Shown: positions 34,782 through 44,267, counted from the first letter of the stretch. The stretch: DNA of 64,000 bases from Streptomyces flaveolus (GCF_000716535.1 NZ_JNWV01000015.1:1-64000), one strand, 5' to 3'. The notes: generated by a model from the letters alone, not told the origin. Translations and numbers: made by a program.

Positions 34782-35037
34782 TTATGTCATGTATTGGCGA
34801 TGCCGCAACCACGCGTAGCAGGTGAGGCGACCCGAACGGTCTGCGGCGCTACCGCCATGGTCTCCCGGGCGCCGCGTGCACTTCCACACTGATCAGCATC
34901 CGGGCGGGACTTCGCGTCGCTGCCTACGAGCGCAAGCACGTCGCAGGGTACGCACGCGTGGCCGGACATCTCGTTCTGTGCCGCGAAGCCGGTACTGCCC
35001 CGGCACGCAGATCGAGTGTCCGCGGTCATGGCGGGCG

Positions 35038-35763
35038 TTACCCCGCGAGCTGGCCAGCTAGATCTGACAAGTCTCGAGCCTGCACGTCGAAGGCGCCCGG
35101 TGAGCTCGCCTGCGCTTCACCCGGGCGCGACAGGAAGGCCGTCGCGACGCCGTGTTCGGCTGCTGCGCGAAGGTCCCACTCGTGCGCGGCAACCATCATC
35201 GTCGTACCCGGCTCTAGTCCGAGGATGTCGAGCGCGAAGCGGTAGACCGCGGGATCGGGTTTGTACGTCCTCACGGCCTCCGACGACAGGACGCAGTGCC
35301 ATCTGAGGCCACCCGCTGCAGACAGACGAGTCAGACCGGCGAAGCTCGCATTGGACAGTGCCACTACCGTGAAGGAGTCAGCCAGTATGCCCAGCCAGCG
35401 CGGTGAATCGGGCCAGGGCCGCAGCCGATGGGTGGCGAAGGCGAGGTCCCGCAGGGCCTGCCGCGGCAGGCTTCCCATGCCCAGCCCTGTTACGGCGTTG
35501 TGCAATGCGTCCCGCGTCAGCTCGTCGTGGGACTTCCACACGGCCCGTTTTGAACGAACGTCCGTCATCGCGTCGTTGAGAATCGTGAGCCACGTTTCCA
35601 CCAACGGCTGTGCCTGCTCCGGGTCCGTCCCGTTCGCAGACAGTACTGAGCGCGTCGCAGAGTTCAGCGATCCATGAAGGTCGACGACAGTACCGAAAAC
35701 GTCGAACAACAAGGTGGACACGGACACCGTCTGCGCGCCACCGCTTACGGGGCCTTTCATCAT
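35038..35763 (-). CDS. Haloacid dehalogenase type II (HAD hydrolase)
   Basis: A 241-residue HAD protein. Motif I is TLLFDVFGTVVDLHGS near residue 17 (the FDVFGT form is typical of L-2-haloacid dehalogenases), motif II is VVALSNASFAGL, motif III has Lys in VRTYKPDPAVYRFAL, and motif IV is MMVAAHEWDLRAAAEHG near 190. In the last motif the common DxxD is replaced by HEWDL, as in this subfamily. Its ATG overlaps the stop of the upstream dehydrogenase pseudogene (ATGA), so the two were once an operon. Confidence 0.88.
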   Translation of the reverse strand: MMKGPVSGGAQTVSVSTLLFDVFGTVVDLHGSLNSATRSVLSANGTDPEQAQPLVETWLTILNDAMTDVRSKRAVWKSHDELTRDALHNAVTGLGMGSLPRQALRDLAFATHRLRPWPDSPRWLGILADSFTVVALSNASFAGLTRLSAAGGLRWHCVLSSEAVRTYKPDPAVYRFALDILGLEPGTTMMVAAHEWDLRAAAEHGVATAFLSRPGEAQASSPGAFDVQARDLSDLAGQLAG

Positions 35764-36680
35764 GAGTTCATCACCCCTGTCGTTTCTGTGCCGACCTCGC
35801 GCGCGTCGATTCCGGAGAGCTGCTCAACCAGCAGTAGCAGAGCACTATGATCCAGATGTCCGCAGCCCTGCGCTTTCAGCGCTCCCACAAGATACGAGAC
35901 GTTAGCAGCCAAAGGGGCAACTACGCCTGCCTCGCGGGCCGCATCGTTGAAGATGCCGAGATCCTTGTGGTGCAGACTCACCCGGAAACCCGGTGTGAAG
36001 TCCCTGGCACGCATGGAAGGGCCCTTGCTGCGCAGCACCGCACTGCCTGCCAAGCCTCCGCCGATTACTTCAAGAGCCTTCCCCACCTCCACTCCGTGGG
36101 CGCGAAGGAAGGTAAGAGCTTCCGCCACCAGTTGGATGGTGCCGGCGACAATGAGCTGATTGGCCGCCTTGACAGTCTGACCCGAGCCGACGCGGCCGAC
36201 GTGCACAATAGTCGCCCCGACCTCGGAGAGCACTGGCAGCGCGGCAGCGAAGTCGGCTTCCGAGGAGCCCACCATGATGGCTAGGCGGCCGTCTTTGGCG
36301 CCTTGCTCTCCTCCGCTGACCGGAGCATCGAGGAACCGGAGGCCACGCCCGGCGGCCGTGTCCGCGACCGCACGCGCAACGTCAGGACGGATGGTGCTCA
36401 TGTCGATGAGAAGGGAGCCGGGTCTGATGTTGGCGATCACGCCGTCGGGGCCGGTGTAGACCGAGGTCACATCGGGTTAGTCGGGAAGCATCGTGATCAC
36501 GACGTCCGAATCGGTCACGGCCTCCGCAACCGATAGGGCACCACGCCCCCCGGCGGCTACGAATTCCGCGACCCGAGCAGGGCTCCGGTTGTACCCCACC
36601 ACGTCGAACCCGGAACGCAGAAGGTTGAGGGCCATAGGGGCACCCATGGTCCCGAGACCGATGAAAGAAATGGTGGTCAT
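35760..36680 (-). pseudogene. 3-hydroxyisobutyrate dehydrogenase-like gene with in-frame TAA
   Basis: One continuous frame from the ATG at 36680 to 35760 is interrupted by a TAA at 36477-36479. Upstream it reads MTTISFIGLGTMGAPMALNL ... VVITMLPD, the Rossmann part. Downstream it continues in the same frame through MTSVYTGPDGVIA, DAPVSGGEQGAKDGRL, GSGQTVKAANQLIVAG with the catalytic Lys, and FTPGFRVSLHHKDLGIFNDA. Relatives usually have a small residue at the interruption, so a single base change (for example TCA to TAA) explains it. Without the stop the product would be ~306 residues, a normal length. Unless readthrough or a sequence error applies, the enzyme is dead. Confidence 0.8.
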
Positions 36681-37259
36681 GTGTCTGCTCCCATTGTCCT
36701 CATGGTTTCCATGACGGCGCACGGCCGCACGATGGTGGAACGAAAGAAGGATGTCAACGAAGAGAACGCTGGTTCGGGGATGATATCGACGATGCAGTGT
36801 CATGCGTGTCAAGGTCGGCAGGGCGCGCCGCTAGCAGGCCGGCGGAGGGTGGATCGATGAAAATGGCTGGCACCGGGAAGTTCTGGAGACTGTTTGCATG
36901 CTGTCCCTGTCCCCAGGGATATCGAATTCCTCCACGGCCCGCAGGAGATCGGACAGCTACGCGAATGAAACCTGCGCCTGTAGCTCGATCTCATGGAGTG
37001 AATTGGCCCGGTATTCCGCTGGTAGGTGAGGCCCCCGGCTACCAAGGACACGCCGTTACCCGAATCCCGTGCACGAGCGTGCGCGAACTTGCTGCCGCCC
37101 GGGGGCTCATCACGGGGAACGCCTAGGGTGATGGACCGGCCAGCTCGGCGCGCTCAAAGAAGCCCTGCTCCAAGCCGGCGTTATCGGGATTCCTCCACCG
37201 CCTCCGTCGTCACTGATGTCACGGCGGCCCTCAAGAAGCGCTACGGCACTCCTCGCCGG
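36681..37259. other. Gap without a recognisable gene
   Basis: 579 bases between the dehydrogenase pseudogene start and the end of the aldo/keto reductase gene. Composition is ordinary. Short frames on both strands show no motif. The part just upstream of 36680 must hold the promoter of the dehydrogenase-HAD pair. Confidence 0.4.
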
Positions 37260-38306
37260 TCACCTGGCTGGACGGTGCAAGGCGAGGTCCGGCTCGCTGA
37301 AGCGGCCGGAGACCGCATTGGCCTGGTGCCAGTGCGGATAGATCAGGTCCGGTGCGCTGACCTTGTCGAGCCGGTCGATGTCCTCGCCGCTCAAGTGCAC
37401 GTTGACGGCGCCGAGATTGTCGGCCAGTTGCTCGTCCTTGCGGGCGCCGACGATCACCGAGGTCACGCCCGGCTTGGCGAGCAGATAGGCCAGGGAGACC
37501 TGGGCGGGCGAGGCACCGTGGGCGGAGGCGATGTCGACGACGGTCTCGATGGTGTCGTAAAGCCTGTCCTCGTCACGCACGGGGGGTTCTGACCACTCGG
37601 TGAGGTGGCGGCCGTCGCCTGCCTGCCGCCCGCGCCGGTACTTGCCCGAGAGCAGACCGCCGGCGAGCGGGCTCCACACCATGATGCCCAGGCCCTGGTC
37701 CAGGGAGAGCGGCACCAGCTCGTACTCGGCGTCACGTGATTCCAGCGAGTAGTAGATCTGGTTGCTGACGAAACGCTCATAGCCGTGCGCGTCGGCCACG
37801 CAGAGCGCCTTCATCAGCTGCCAGCCCGAGTAGTTGGAGACACCCAGGTAGCGGACCTTGCCGGACCGCACCAGGGAGTCGAGGGTTTCCATGGTCTCCT
37901 CGAGGGGTGTCAGCCCGTCCCACTCGTGGACGTGGTAGATGTCCAGGTGATCGGTGTTCAGACGGCGCAGGCTGGCCTCAATCTGGCCGAGGATGTGGTG
38001 ACGCGACAGTCCCTCGTCGTTGGGGCCGGAACCCATCGCCATACGCACCTTCGACGAGATCAGCAGCTGGTCGCGCCGCCCCGCGATCGCCTGGCCGAGG
38101 ATCTTCTCCGCCACACCTGCCGAGTACATGTTCGCGGTGTCGACGAGGTTGACACCGGCGTCGAGGCACATGTCGATCTGGCGCCGGGCACCTGCCAGAT
38201 CGGTCTGCCCGACGTTTCCGAAGACATCGCCGCCGCCGAAGGTCATGGTGCCCATGGCCAGCGCGGACACCCGCAGGCCGGACCGGCCCAGTCGCCTGAA
38301 TTCCAT
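37260..38306 (-). CDS. Aldo/keto reductase
   Basis: The ATG at 38306 is preferred because GGAGG lies 9 bases upstream; an ATG three codons earlier abuts the GGAGG. The 348-residue product has MEFRRLGRSGLRVSALAMG, GTMTFGG, VDTANMYSAGVAEKILG (catalytic Asp and Tyr), the Lys in LLISSKVRM, DIYHVHEWD with His, RYLGVSNYSGWQL and SVIVGARKDEQLADNLGA. It belongs to the general stress/YhdN-like group that reduces aldehydes with NADPH. The substrate is unknown. Confidence 0.92.
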   Translation of the reverse strand: MEFRRLGRSGLRVSALAMGTMTFGGGDVFGNVGQTDLAGARRQIDMCLDAGVNLVDTANMYSAGVAEKILGQAIAGRRDQLLISSKVRMAMGSGPNDEGLSRHHILGQIEASLRRLNTDHLDIYHVHEWDGLTPLEETMETLDSLVRSGKVRYLGVSNYSGWQLMKALCVADAHGYERFVSNQIYYSLESRDAEYELVPLSLDQGLGIMVWSPLAGGLLSGKYRRGRQAGDGRHLTEWSEPPVRDEDRLYDTIETVVDIASAHGASPAQVSLAYLLAKPGVTSVIVGARKDEQLADNLGAVNVHLSGEDIDRLDKVSAPDLIYPHWHQANAVSGRFSEPDLALHRPAR

Positions 38307-38715
38307 GATGTTCATCCTCCGTCCCCATTGCATGACTACCACGACTGGGGTGTGCTCGCCTCCCAGGCCTGGCAGCTGCGCCAGCGACGAAGCGCGCCTT
38401 TCCGCCGGATTCGGTGCGCTCCTAGGTGAGACACGCGCGCAGGCCGAGGGACTCGCCGCGACCGGTCTTATCGGCACGTTCGCCCAGATGGAGGCCCTAA
38501 GCGGTTCACCTTCGCAGACGAGTCGTCGCGTTGAGCGTTGGACCAACTACGTAATGCCGTTTCATCAGTCCCGCTGCGGCTCGACACCAGCGTTAAGAAT
38601 GCCTGGCGCGGCGCCGTCCCCCGGGTCTCTACGCGTAGGCAGACGAGCCCCCCAGATGCGTAACGAGGTAGTACGTCGGAAGATGGCGTGTGACGCCTTG
38701 CGACAGGAGGGCGAA
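38307..38715. other. Divergent promoter region between reductase and monooxygenase
   Basis: 409 bases separating two divergent genes. No gene is evident. Promoters for both should lie here, but I cannot place convincing -35/-10 boxes. Confidence 0.4.
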
Positions 38716-39006
38716 ATGATCATCCTTAATGTCTTCTTCGACGTAGCTCAGCAGCATGAGGCGGAATTCCTGAAACTGCTGAACAACATGGTGGTGGAGT
38801 CCAACAAGGAGGACGGATGCCACCTGTACCAGCTGTGGCGCAACGACCATGATCCGTACAGTTACGCCCTGATCGAGCACTGGGAGTCTCAGGAGCATCT
38901 GACCGCGCACGGCAAGACGCCGCACTGGATCCACTTCAACGACACCGTCAACGGCTACCTGAAGTCGGACTACGACGAGCACCACTACGAAGAGATCCCT
39001 CGCTGA
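38716..39006 (+). CDS. Antibiotic biosynthesis monooxygenase (ABM) domain protein
   Basis: ATG at 38716 with AGGAGGG 4 bases upstream; 96 residues. It has the dimeric alpha-beta barrel pattern of putative quinol monooxygenases: FFDVAQQHEAEFLKLLNNMV, ESNKEDGCHLYQLWRNDHDP, and YALIEHWESQEHLTAHGKTP. Proteins of this kind (YgiN-like) act on quinones or polyketide-like aromatics without cofactor. The following ~300 bases before the alpha/beta hydrolase hold no clear gene. Confidence 0.88.
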   Translation: MIILNVFFDVAQQHEAEFLKLLNNMVVESNKEDGCHLYQLWRNDHDPYSYALIEHWESQEHLTAHGKTPHWIHFNDTVNGYLKSDYDEHHYEEIPR

Positions 39007-39312
39007 GCCGAGTGCCCGCGCGGCCTAAGCGATGCCGCGGGACATTTGAGAACGGCGTGCAGAGGCGACGCCCCCCGTACGACGCCTACAGGCCCCACGA
39101 CGTCGCTCAGAGGGCCGGCTTCATCGCCCGCTCCCTCCGCTACGCGTCGGCGTCCCGCAGGTCGTCATCATGCCGACGGCCCGGCTGACCCATACCATGT
39201 TTCACCTGCACTTTCGATTCACAGCAGGACGAAGCGCTGGAAACGCCGAGACTTCATCACACCCGATCGAAGCTCCCAAGCATCCTTACGCTCACACCTG
39301 GAGGCGATCCGC

Positions 39313-40188
39313 ATGCCTTTCTCCAAGCCCATACAGGGTTTCCGGAACTACTACGAACGCTCCGGCAGCGGCACGCCCGTCGTCCTCGTCCACGGGAATC
39401 CGGGCGACCACATGGAGTTCTCGCGCGTGGTTCCGCTTCTGGGCGACGACGTCGACGTACTTACCCCCGACCTGCACGGGTACGGCAAGTCCGACAAGCA
39501 CCTGGAGAATGTCGGCAATGCCTACTCGCTCACCGGCCAGGTCGACGCCGTCATCGCGCTCATCGACGACTTGGGCATCAGCAATGCCGTGCTGTGCGGT
39601 TACGACGTGGGAAGCTTCACCGTTCAGACCATCGCGATGAAGCGCCCGGACCTTGCGCACTCCCTGGTCATCGCTCCGCCGACTCTAGGGGTCGGACGGC
39701 GCATCCTGGAGGAGAGGGCCGTCAACGCGTTCCTGCATGCCATCTTGTACAAGACCCGGCTGGTCGAGGACCTGATCGACGGAAAGCCGGAAGCCGTACG
39801 TGCAGCCTTGCGAGAGAACCTGGAGAGCTGGTCACCCCCCGGCTCACCCGCGGTCGACGTACTCCTCGACCACCTCACTGAGAATCACTCGAAGCCGGGC
39901 GAATTCGTCGCCAGCGCGATGTGGTTCCGCTACCCCGAAGGCAACCCCATCACCTTCTACGCCAATGAGACGAAACCAGCGCCGGAGGACCGGTTCTCGA
40001 AGAACCTCACCATCCTGTGGCCGGACAGCGACGCGCTCTTCCCCACGGAATGGAGCGACACGCTCGACGACTACTACAGCGACTACGATCTCCACTTCAT
40101 GGAGAACACGGGGCACTTCAGCCCTGTCGACTCCCCGGAGACCTGGGCGGAGCACATCCGCAAGCACGTACAGGCCGCGGCGAAGTAG
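39313..40188 (+). CDS. Alpha/beta hydrolase
   Basis: ATG at 39313 preceded by GGAGG at 9 bases; 291 residues. Core motifs: VVLVHGNPGDHMEF (oxyanion region HGNPG), DLHGYGKSD, and a nucleophile elbow altered to LCGYDVGSFTVQT. There Asp occupies the nucleophile position of G-Y-D-x-G, as in haloalkane dehalogenase/epoxide hydrolase types. The catalytic His is in MENTGHFSPVDSPE near the end. A dehalogenase or epoxide-hydrolase-like activity is inferred. A type II dehalogenase lies nearby. Confidence 0.88.
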   Translation: MPFSKPIQGFRNYYERSGSGTPVVLVHGNPGDHMEFSRVVPLLGDDVDVLTPDLHGYGKSDKHLENVGNAYSLTGQVDAVIALIDDLGISNAVLCGYDVGSFTVQTIAMKRPDLAHSLVIAPPTLGVGRRILEERAVNAFLHAILYKTRLVEDLIDGKPEAVRAALRENLESWSPPGSPAVDVLLDHLTENHSKPGEFVASAMWFRYPEGNPITFYANETKPAPEDRFSKNLTILWPDSDALFPTEWSDTLDDYYSDYDLHFMENTGHFSPVDSPETWAEHIRKHVQAAAK

Positions 40189-40437
40189 CCGAGCGCCCAC
40201 GCAAGCGCACGGCCGTTGTCGTCGTGTGTTTCGGTGTGCCGGTTGGAGAGGCAGGTGGCGTGTCTGATCGGCTCCGGTGAGTGGTGTGTGAACGGCACCG
40301 TCGCGCCAACCGAAGGTTCCCTTCTGGCTCTCGGGGGGCGTCGGCTGAAGCCGGACAGCTACGTGCTGGACGCGTACATCACCGCTCCGCGACCGACGGA
40401 ACCTCACAGGTTGCCGGACTCCACCGGGAGAAGTACC

Positions 40438-41340
40438 GTGCCTAATTTTCAACACAACATGTTCGAGCACGAGGGTGTCCGACTCCATTACGTGACCGCT
40501 GGCACATCCCCGGTCCAGGGCGGGGGCGACCGGACCATCGTATTGCTCCACGGCTGGCCACAGACATGGTGGCAGTGGCGCCACATCATAGGGCCGCTTC
40601 GTTCTGACGGCTGGTTCGTCGTGGCACCGGACGTCCGAGGAGCCGGCGGCTCGTCGAAGCCCGCGGGCGGCTACGACAAACAGACCATGGCGCGCGACAT
40701 CAGGGCGCTGCTGCGGCACCTCGGCGTGCAGAAACCGATCACGATCGTCAGCCACGACCTCGGGATGCTGGTCGGCTACGCGTACGCCTCCCTATGGCCT
40801 GACGAAGTCGCTCGCCTCATGGTCTCCGAGGCACCGATCCCAGGCACCGTCGGATACGAAAAAGCTGTCGCGACGAGCAAGTACAGCGAGAACAGGATCT
40901 GGCACTTCCACCTGCACGGCGCAGCGGACAACGCTGCCGAGATGCTCATCGAGGGCCACGAGTTCCCGTACCTTCGATCGTTCTACGTCAGGCTGAGTGC
41001 GAACCCCGATGCCATCTCGATCGCGGACGCGGAGCGCTACGTCGCCGACTACACGCAACCAGGAGCCATGCGGGCAGGCATCGAGCTCTTCAGGGCGTTC
41101 GAGAAGGACGCAGAAGACAATCAGCGCATCTTGGCGGAGAAGGGGAAAATAAGAATGCCTGTGCTGGGGCTGGGAGGTACTGCCAGCTTCTTCCTTCCCA
41201 TAGCCGAGCAGATGCTCTCAGAGGTCGCCGAGAACGTCACGGTACGAGCAGTGGAAGACTCCGGTCACTGGATGGCCGAAGAGCAACCGGAGAAACTCCT
41301 AGAACGCTTGCTCGAATGGTTCCAGGAAACCGGTGCGTAA
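40438..41340 (+). CDS. Alpha/beta hydrolase, epoxide-hydrolase-like
   Basis: GTG at 40438 with GGGAG about 8 bases upstream; 300 residues. It shows IVLLHGWPQTWWQWRHII (HGWPQTWWxW is the epoxide hydrolase oxyanion signature), APDVRGAGGSSKP, the nucleophile elbow SHDLGMLVGYAYA with Asp, and the catalytic His in VEDSGHWMAEEQPEKL. An internal EFPYLRSFY may belong to the cap domain. Together with the previous gene it forms a pair of Asp-nucleophile hydrolases. A 249-base gap between them holds an open frame without recognisable motifs. Confidence 0.9.
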   Translation: MPNFQHNMFEHEGVRLHYVTAGTSPVQGGGDRTIVLLHGWPQTWWQWRHIIGPLRSDGWFVVAPDVRGAGGSSKPAGGYDKQTMARDIRALLRHLGVQKPITIVSHDLGMLVGYAYASLWPDEVARLMVSEAPIPGTVGYEKAVATSKYSENRIWHFHLHGAADNAAEMLIEGHEFPYLRSFYVRLSANPDAISIADAERYVADYTQPGAMRAGIELFRAFEKDAEDNQRILAEKGKIRMPVLGLGGTASFFLPIAEQMLSEVAENVTVRAVEDSGHWMAEEQPEKLLERLLEWFQETGA

Positions 41341-41420
41341 CCGCGGAAAGCGCCCGTGGTCGCGCCCGGCCTCGCCCGGGCCACGGTGGTGAGCAGGCGG
41401 GCTTGGGGTGGCCGGTCCGT

Positions 41421-41897
41421 TCAGCCCTGGGTCGGATCCGGCTGCGAAGGGCGGCCGATGTGGGCCCCTCCGTGGATGACACCGGCTGCGATCGAGCCCT
41501 TCTCAGCGCGGATGTCCACGTTGCCGCCCACGGCCAGTCCGCCCTCGCCTGCCGACGCCCCGAGTTGGCGGGTGTGGTGGGCCAGCAGGGCGCGCAGTTC
41601 CTCAACGGCCTGGGCTCGCTCGGTATCCTCCAAACTCTCCAGAAGGGCCTCGATACGGGCCTGCCACGCCGCCTCCTGACGGATGCGTTCCCGCTCGATC
41701 ACGCCAGCGTCCGCCGTCTCGAGCTCGCCCGCGGTCCGGTCCAGGCGCTCGAGTTCCACCCGCTCGCGCTGCCTGTCGCCCCGGCCGAACCAGCGTGCCA
41801 CCGCCTGCCGCAGCCCGGTCCACGCATCCGTCCCCGCGGACTGCACCACCGCGGCCCCGCCTGCTGCGGCCAGCGCCGTCAACGCCTGCTCCAGCAT
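41421..41897 (-). CDS. Conserved-looking hypothetical protein, 158 aa
   Basis: ATG at 41897 with GGAGGAACGGGG upstream. The N-terminus (MLEQALTALAAAGGAAVVQS) is followed by a Trp-containing helix and a charged, probably coiled segment (RGDRQRERVELERLDRTAGE). The C-terminal ~40 residues are Gly/Ala-rich with GNVDIRAEKGSIAAGVIHGG, which looks like a short beta-solenoid. I recognise the overall pattern from Streptomyces genomes but know no function. Confidence 0.6.
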   Translation of the reverse strand: MLEQALTALAAAGGAAVVQSAGTDAWTGLRQAVARWFGRGDRQRERVELERLDRTAGELETADAGVIERERIRQEAAWQARIEALLESLEDTERAQAVEELRALLAHHTRQLGASAGEGGLAVGGNVDIRAEKGSIAAGVIHGGAHIGRPSQPDPTQG

Positions 41898-42086
41898 CCC
41901 CGTTCCTCCCCCTCCCTCAGGCCAGATGACCTCCCCGACACGGCAGCGCCGCGTCCGGCGCACGCATCCGTCAAGAGGGGACACGCACCACGTCCGCGTG
42001 TTGCCGCCATCGGCGCTTGGGTCTCATCCCTCCCCATGTTCTCCCACCCTCAGTCCTCCCGGTCCCCGCCATCGCGGGCATGCGGG

Positions 42087-42233
42087 TCGCCCCTGCTGCC
42101 CGGTGCTGACGGTCGTGGGCGGCCGTGGCGGGATCACCGGCAGGTGGTCAACGAGGTGCTGTGGCGGCTGCGGACCGGTGCTCCCTGGCATGATCTGCCG
42201 GAACGAAAACGCTATGGACTGTGGCAGACGGCC
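42087..42233 (+). pseudogene. IS5-type transposase N-terminal stump, copy 1
   Basis: The frame reads LPGADGRGRPWRDHRQVVNE, VLWRLRTGAPWHDLPERKR and YGLWQTA, the conserved N-terminus of IS5-family (DUF4096-type) transposases. It is cut at 42,234 by the insertion of another element. The same stump occurs uninterrupted at 48,605 onward, and the sequence on the far side of the insertion (from 43,752) continues the match. Confidence 0.75.
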
Positions 42234-42336
42234 TAACTGATCGTTTCAGAATGAAGCGCTTGGCCAGAAGCGTCGGATCTCGCGGCTTACATAGGCTGTC
42301 CGGTCTCATCCGACGCACCACCATGAGGATCAGCCC

Positions 42337-42864
42337 ATGCACAACAGCACCAGGATCCGCCTGATAGAGCCCAGCGACGCCGCCGCGATCGCCGCGCATA
42401 GGGTGCGAGACTTCGAGGCTTTCCGGCCATGGGAACCCGCCCAGCCGGCCGACTTCTTCACCCCGGAAGGCCAGGCGGAGCGGATCGGCAGGCTGCTGGC
42501 CGGATACCGGGCCGGCACGGTCTGGCCGGGCGTGGTGCTCGCCGACGACCAGGTGATCGGGCAGGCCACCGTCGGAGGCATCCTGCCGCAGCCACACCTT
42601 CGCCGCGGTTCCGTCGGTTACTGGATCGCCAGCGTCGCCCAGCATCAAGGGCACGCCGGGCGCGCCGTCGGGCTTGTACTCCGGGTGATGACGGATGAAC
42701 TCGGGTTGCACCGCGCTGAGGCGTCCACCCATCTGGAGAATCTGCCGTCGCAACGGGTACTGCGCCGCAACGGGTTCAGCCCGTATGGCGTCGCGCACTC
42801 CTCGATCTTTCTCGACGGGAGCTGGCGAGACGGGCTGCTGTGGGAGCGGGTCCTGGGCGACTGA
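42337..42864 (+). CDS. GNAT acetyltransferase (RimJ/RimL-like), IS passenger
   Basis: ATG at 42337; 175 residues. It opens with RIRLIEPSDAAAIAAHRVRD, has ADDQVIGQATVGGILP and GSVGYWIASVAQHQGHAGRA (motif A), then LGLHRAEASTHLENLPSQRV and LRRNGFSPYG, the classic RimJ/RimL order. It probably acetylates an amino group on a protein or small molecule; some relatives give drug resistance. It lies entirely within the inverted repeats of an IS5-family element and on the opposite strand to the transposase. Confidence 0.88.
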   Translation: MHNSTRIRLIEPSDAAAIAAHRVRDFEAFRPWEPAQPADFFTPEGQAERIGRLLAGYRAGTVWPGVVLADDQVIGQATVGGILPQPHLRRGSVGYWIASVAQHQGHAGRAVGLVLRVMTDELGLHRAEASTHLENLPSQRVLRRNGFSPYGVAHSSIFLDGSWRDGLLWERVLGD

Positions 42865-42872
42865 CTGATCGT

Positions 42873-43700
42873 TCACAACGAGATCCGCAGGCGGCGGAGG
42901 CATATGAGGCTGCAGGCCAGTTCGAGCAGGCCGTGATGGAGGTCAGCATGTCTTTCGTAGCGGATGCGGAGTCGTTTGAACTGGTGGAGCCAGGCGAAGG
43001 TGCGCTCGACTACCCAGCGGACCTTGCCCAGTCCGGAGCCGTGGGCGGCACCGCGTCGGGCAATCACGGGCTTGATGCTGCATTTCCACAGCAGGCGACG
43101 GTACTTGTCGAAGTCATAGCCCCGGTCGGCGTACAACCGCCGAGGCTTGCGCCGAGGGCGTCCCCGCAGGCCCCGGATCGGGGGAACCGCGTTCAGCAGG
43201 GGCAGAAGCTGGGTGACGTCGTGCCGATTTCCCCCGGTGAGCGTGACGGCGAGCGGGGTTCCGTGCCGGTCGACGATCAGGTGATGCTTGGAGCCGGGAC
43301 GGGCTCGGTCGACCGGTGAGGGACCGACGTGGTCCCCCCTTTGAGGGCCCGGATGTGCGAGCCGTCCACGGCACAGTCGTCGAGGTCCAGCAGGTCGGCG
43401 CGGCGCAGCTCGCCCAGCAGGGTGGCGTGCAGACGGGGCCAGACACCGGCCTCGGTCCAGTCCCGCAGCCGGCGCCAGGCCGTCACACCGGAGCAGCCCA
43501 CGCTCTCTGCGGGAACGTCACGCCAGGCAACCGGTCCGCAGCACATACATGACGCCAGCAAGCGCCGTTCGGTCGGGAACACGCCACCGCCCCGGATGGC
43601 GACGGCGCCGCTGAGGAGCAGGGGGCAACAGTCGAGCCACCCGCTCCCACAGGTCGTCAGGAACAAGATCAACACGCACCCCAGACACCTTGTCGACCAA
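42873..43700 (-). pseudogene. IS5-family transposase with two frame changes
   Basis: The protein can be followed across three frames. VPDDLWERVARLLPPAPQRR ... GVMYVLRTG is the N-terminus. Near 43,518 a frame change leads into WRDVPAESVGCSGVTAWRRL ... DDCAVDGSHIRALKGG (catalytic Asp). At 43,334-43,342 the coding strand has AAAGGGGGG, and stepping back one base gives the expected DHVGPSPVDRARPGSKHHL continuation. It then runs to YADRGYDFDKYRRLLWK and VVERTFAWLHQFKRLRIRYE (Asp and Glu of DDE). The A/G run could be programmed -1 frameshifting, known in this family. The first change is more likely a disabling indel. Confidence 0.8.
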
Positions 43701-43751
43701 GATCGCCGAGCGCGAGACCCGCAGCTCTACTCATTCTGAAACGATCAGTAA

Positions 43752-44038
43752 GAACGCTACGGAAGCGGGCCTCCTCGGCCGATCTTGGGCGCAGCATCGC
43801 CCCTCTCTCACCGCGCACGCGAATACCTTCACCCCGTTTCAACCCGTGCCTGCCGCGGTGGCGATCCGGGGCGTCACCGCAGCCCGGGCGTGCCGGGAGC
43901 GGTGAACGGATGCTCCCTGACTCGCGGCATCCGGGACGGTGAGGTTGATGGTGGCTGTCTCGCCTTGCGTCAGGACGCGAGGAGCGGCCGCAGATCACTA
44001 ATCGCTGTGTCCAGTTCCTCGCCGGCGCGGCTGACGCT
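43752..44038 (-). pseudogene. IS5 stump continuation and TetR C-terminal stump
   Basis: This is the right-hand half of the scar that matches 48,770-49,040. The end nearest 44,038 encodes SVSRAGEELDTAISDLRPLLAS on the minus strand. The intact TetR gene at 48,973 ends DFSRAGEELDAAISDLRSFLAS. Similarity to that gene stops abruptly at ~44,038 and the next repeat begins, so this is a recombination junction. Confidence 0.7.
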
Positions 44039-44040
44039 GT

Positions 44041-44267
44041 CGGCGGCCCGCATCTGTCCGTACACCCGCGCCCGGCCCGCGTGGCGTGCGCAGAAGCCCG
44101 TGATCAGGCCACCCATTCGGCTCCGTGTGCGTGGGACGGCGAGGGGCACCCCGCTGTGTGCGTTGTGAATGCCCTCCGGGCGGTGGTGTCGCGGCCAGTC
44201 CCCGAGTCCGGTCGCGACACCTACCGGGCCCGGCCCCGGAACGCCGGCGCGCGCTGGGACGGCTACT
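44041..44267 (+). repeat. Ku-upstream repeat, copy 1
   Basis: Direct-orientation, ~85-90 % similar copy of 55,101-55,343. Shared stretches include CGGCGGCCCGCAT, CGCGCCCGGCCCGCGTGGCG and CTGTGTGCGTTGTGAATGCC. It is non-coding in both places. The remaining bases to 44,469 hold no gene; the part near 44,400 is the promoter region of the next gene. Confidence 0.75.

Larger units (their letters stand above)
42237..43748. mobile_element. IS5-family element with acetyltransferase passenger
   Basis: The outer ends are perfect 18-bp inverted repeats (CTGATCGTTTCAGAATGA at 42237 and its complement ending at 43748). They are flanked by TAA on both sides, the 3-base TNA duplication of the IS1031-type subgroup. 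The uninterrupted homologue at 48,760 confirms the boundary. An inner, diverged end (CTGATCGTTCACAACGAG at 42865) directly follows the stop of the acetyltransferase gene. So the transposase-only unit would be 42,865-43,748, and the extra 0.6 kb carries the passenger. Confidence 0.85.

Noticed and set aside
34822..35061. Short + frames between the cupin and HAD genes
   Set aside because: No ribosome site, no motif and Arg-rich shadow composition.
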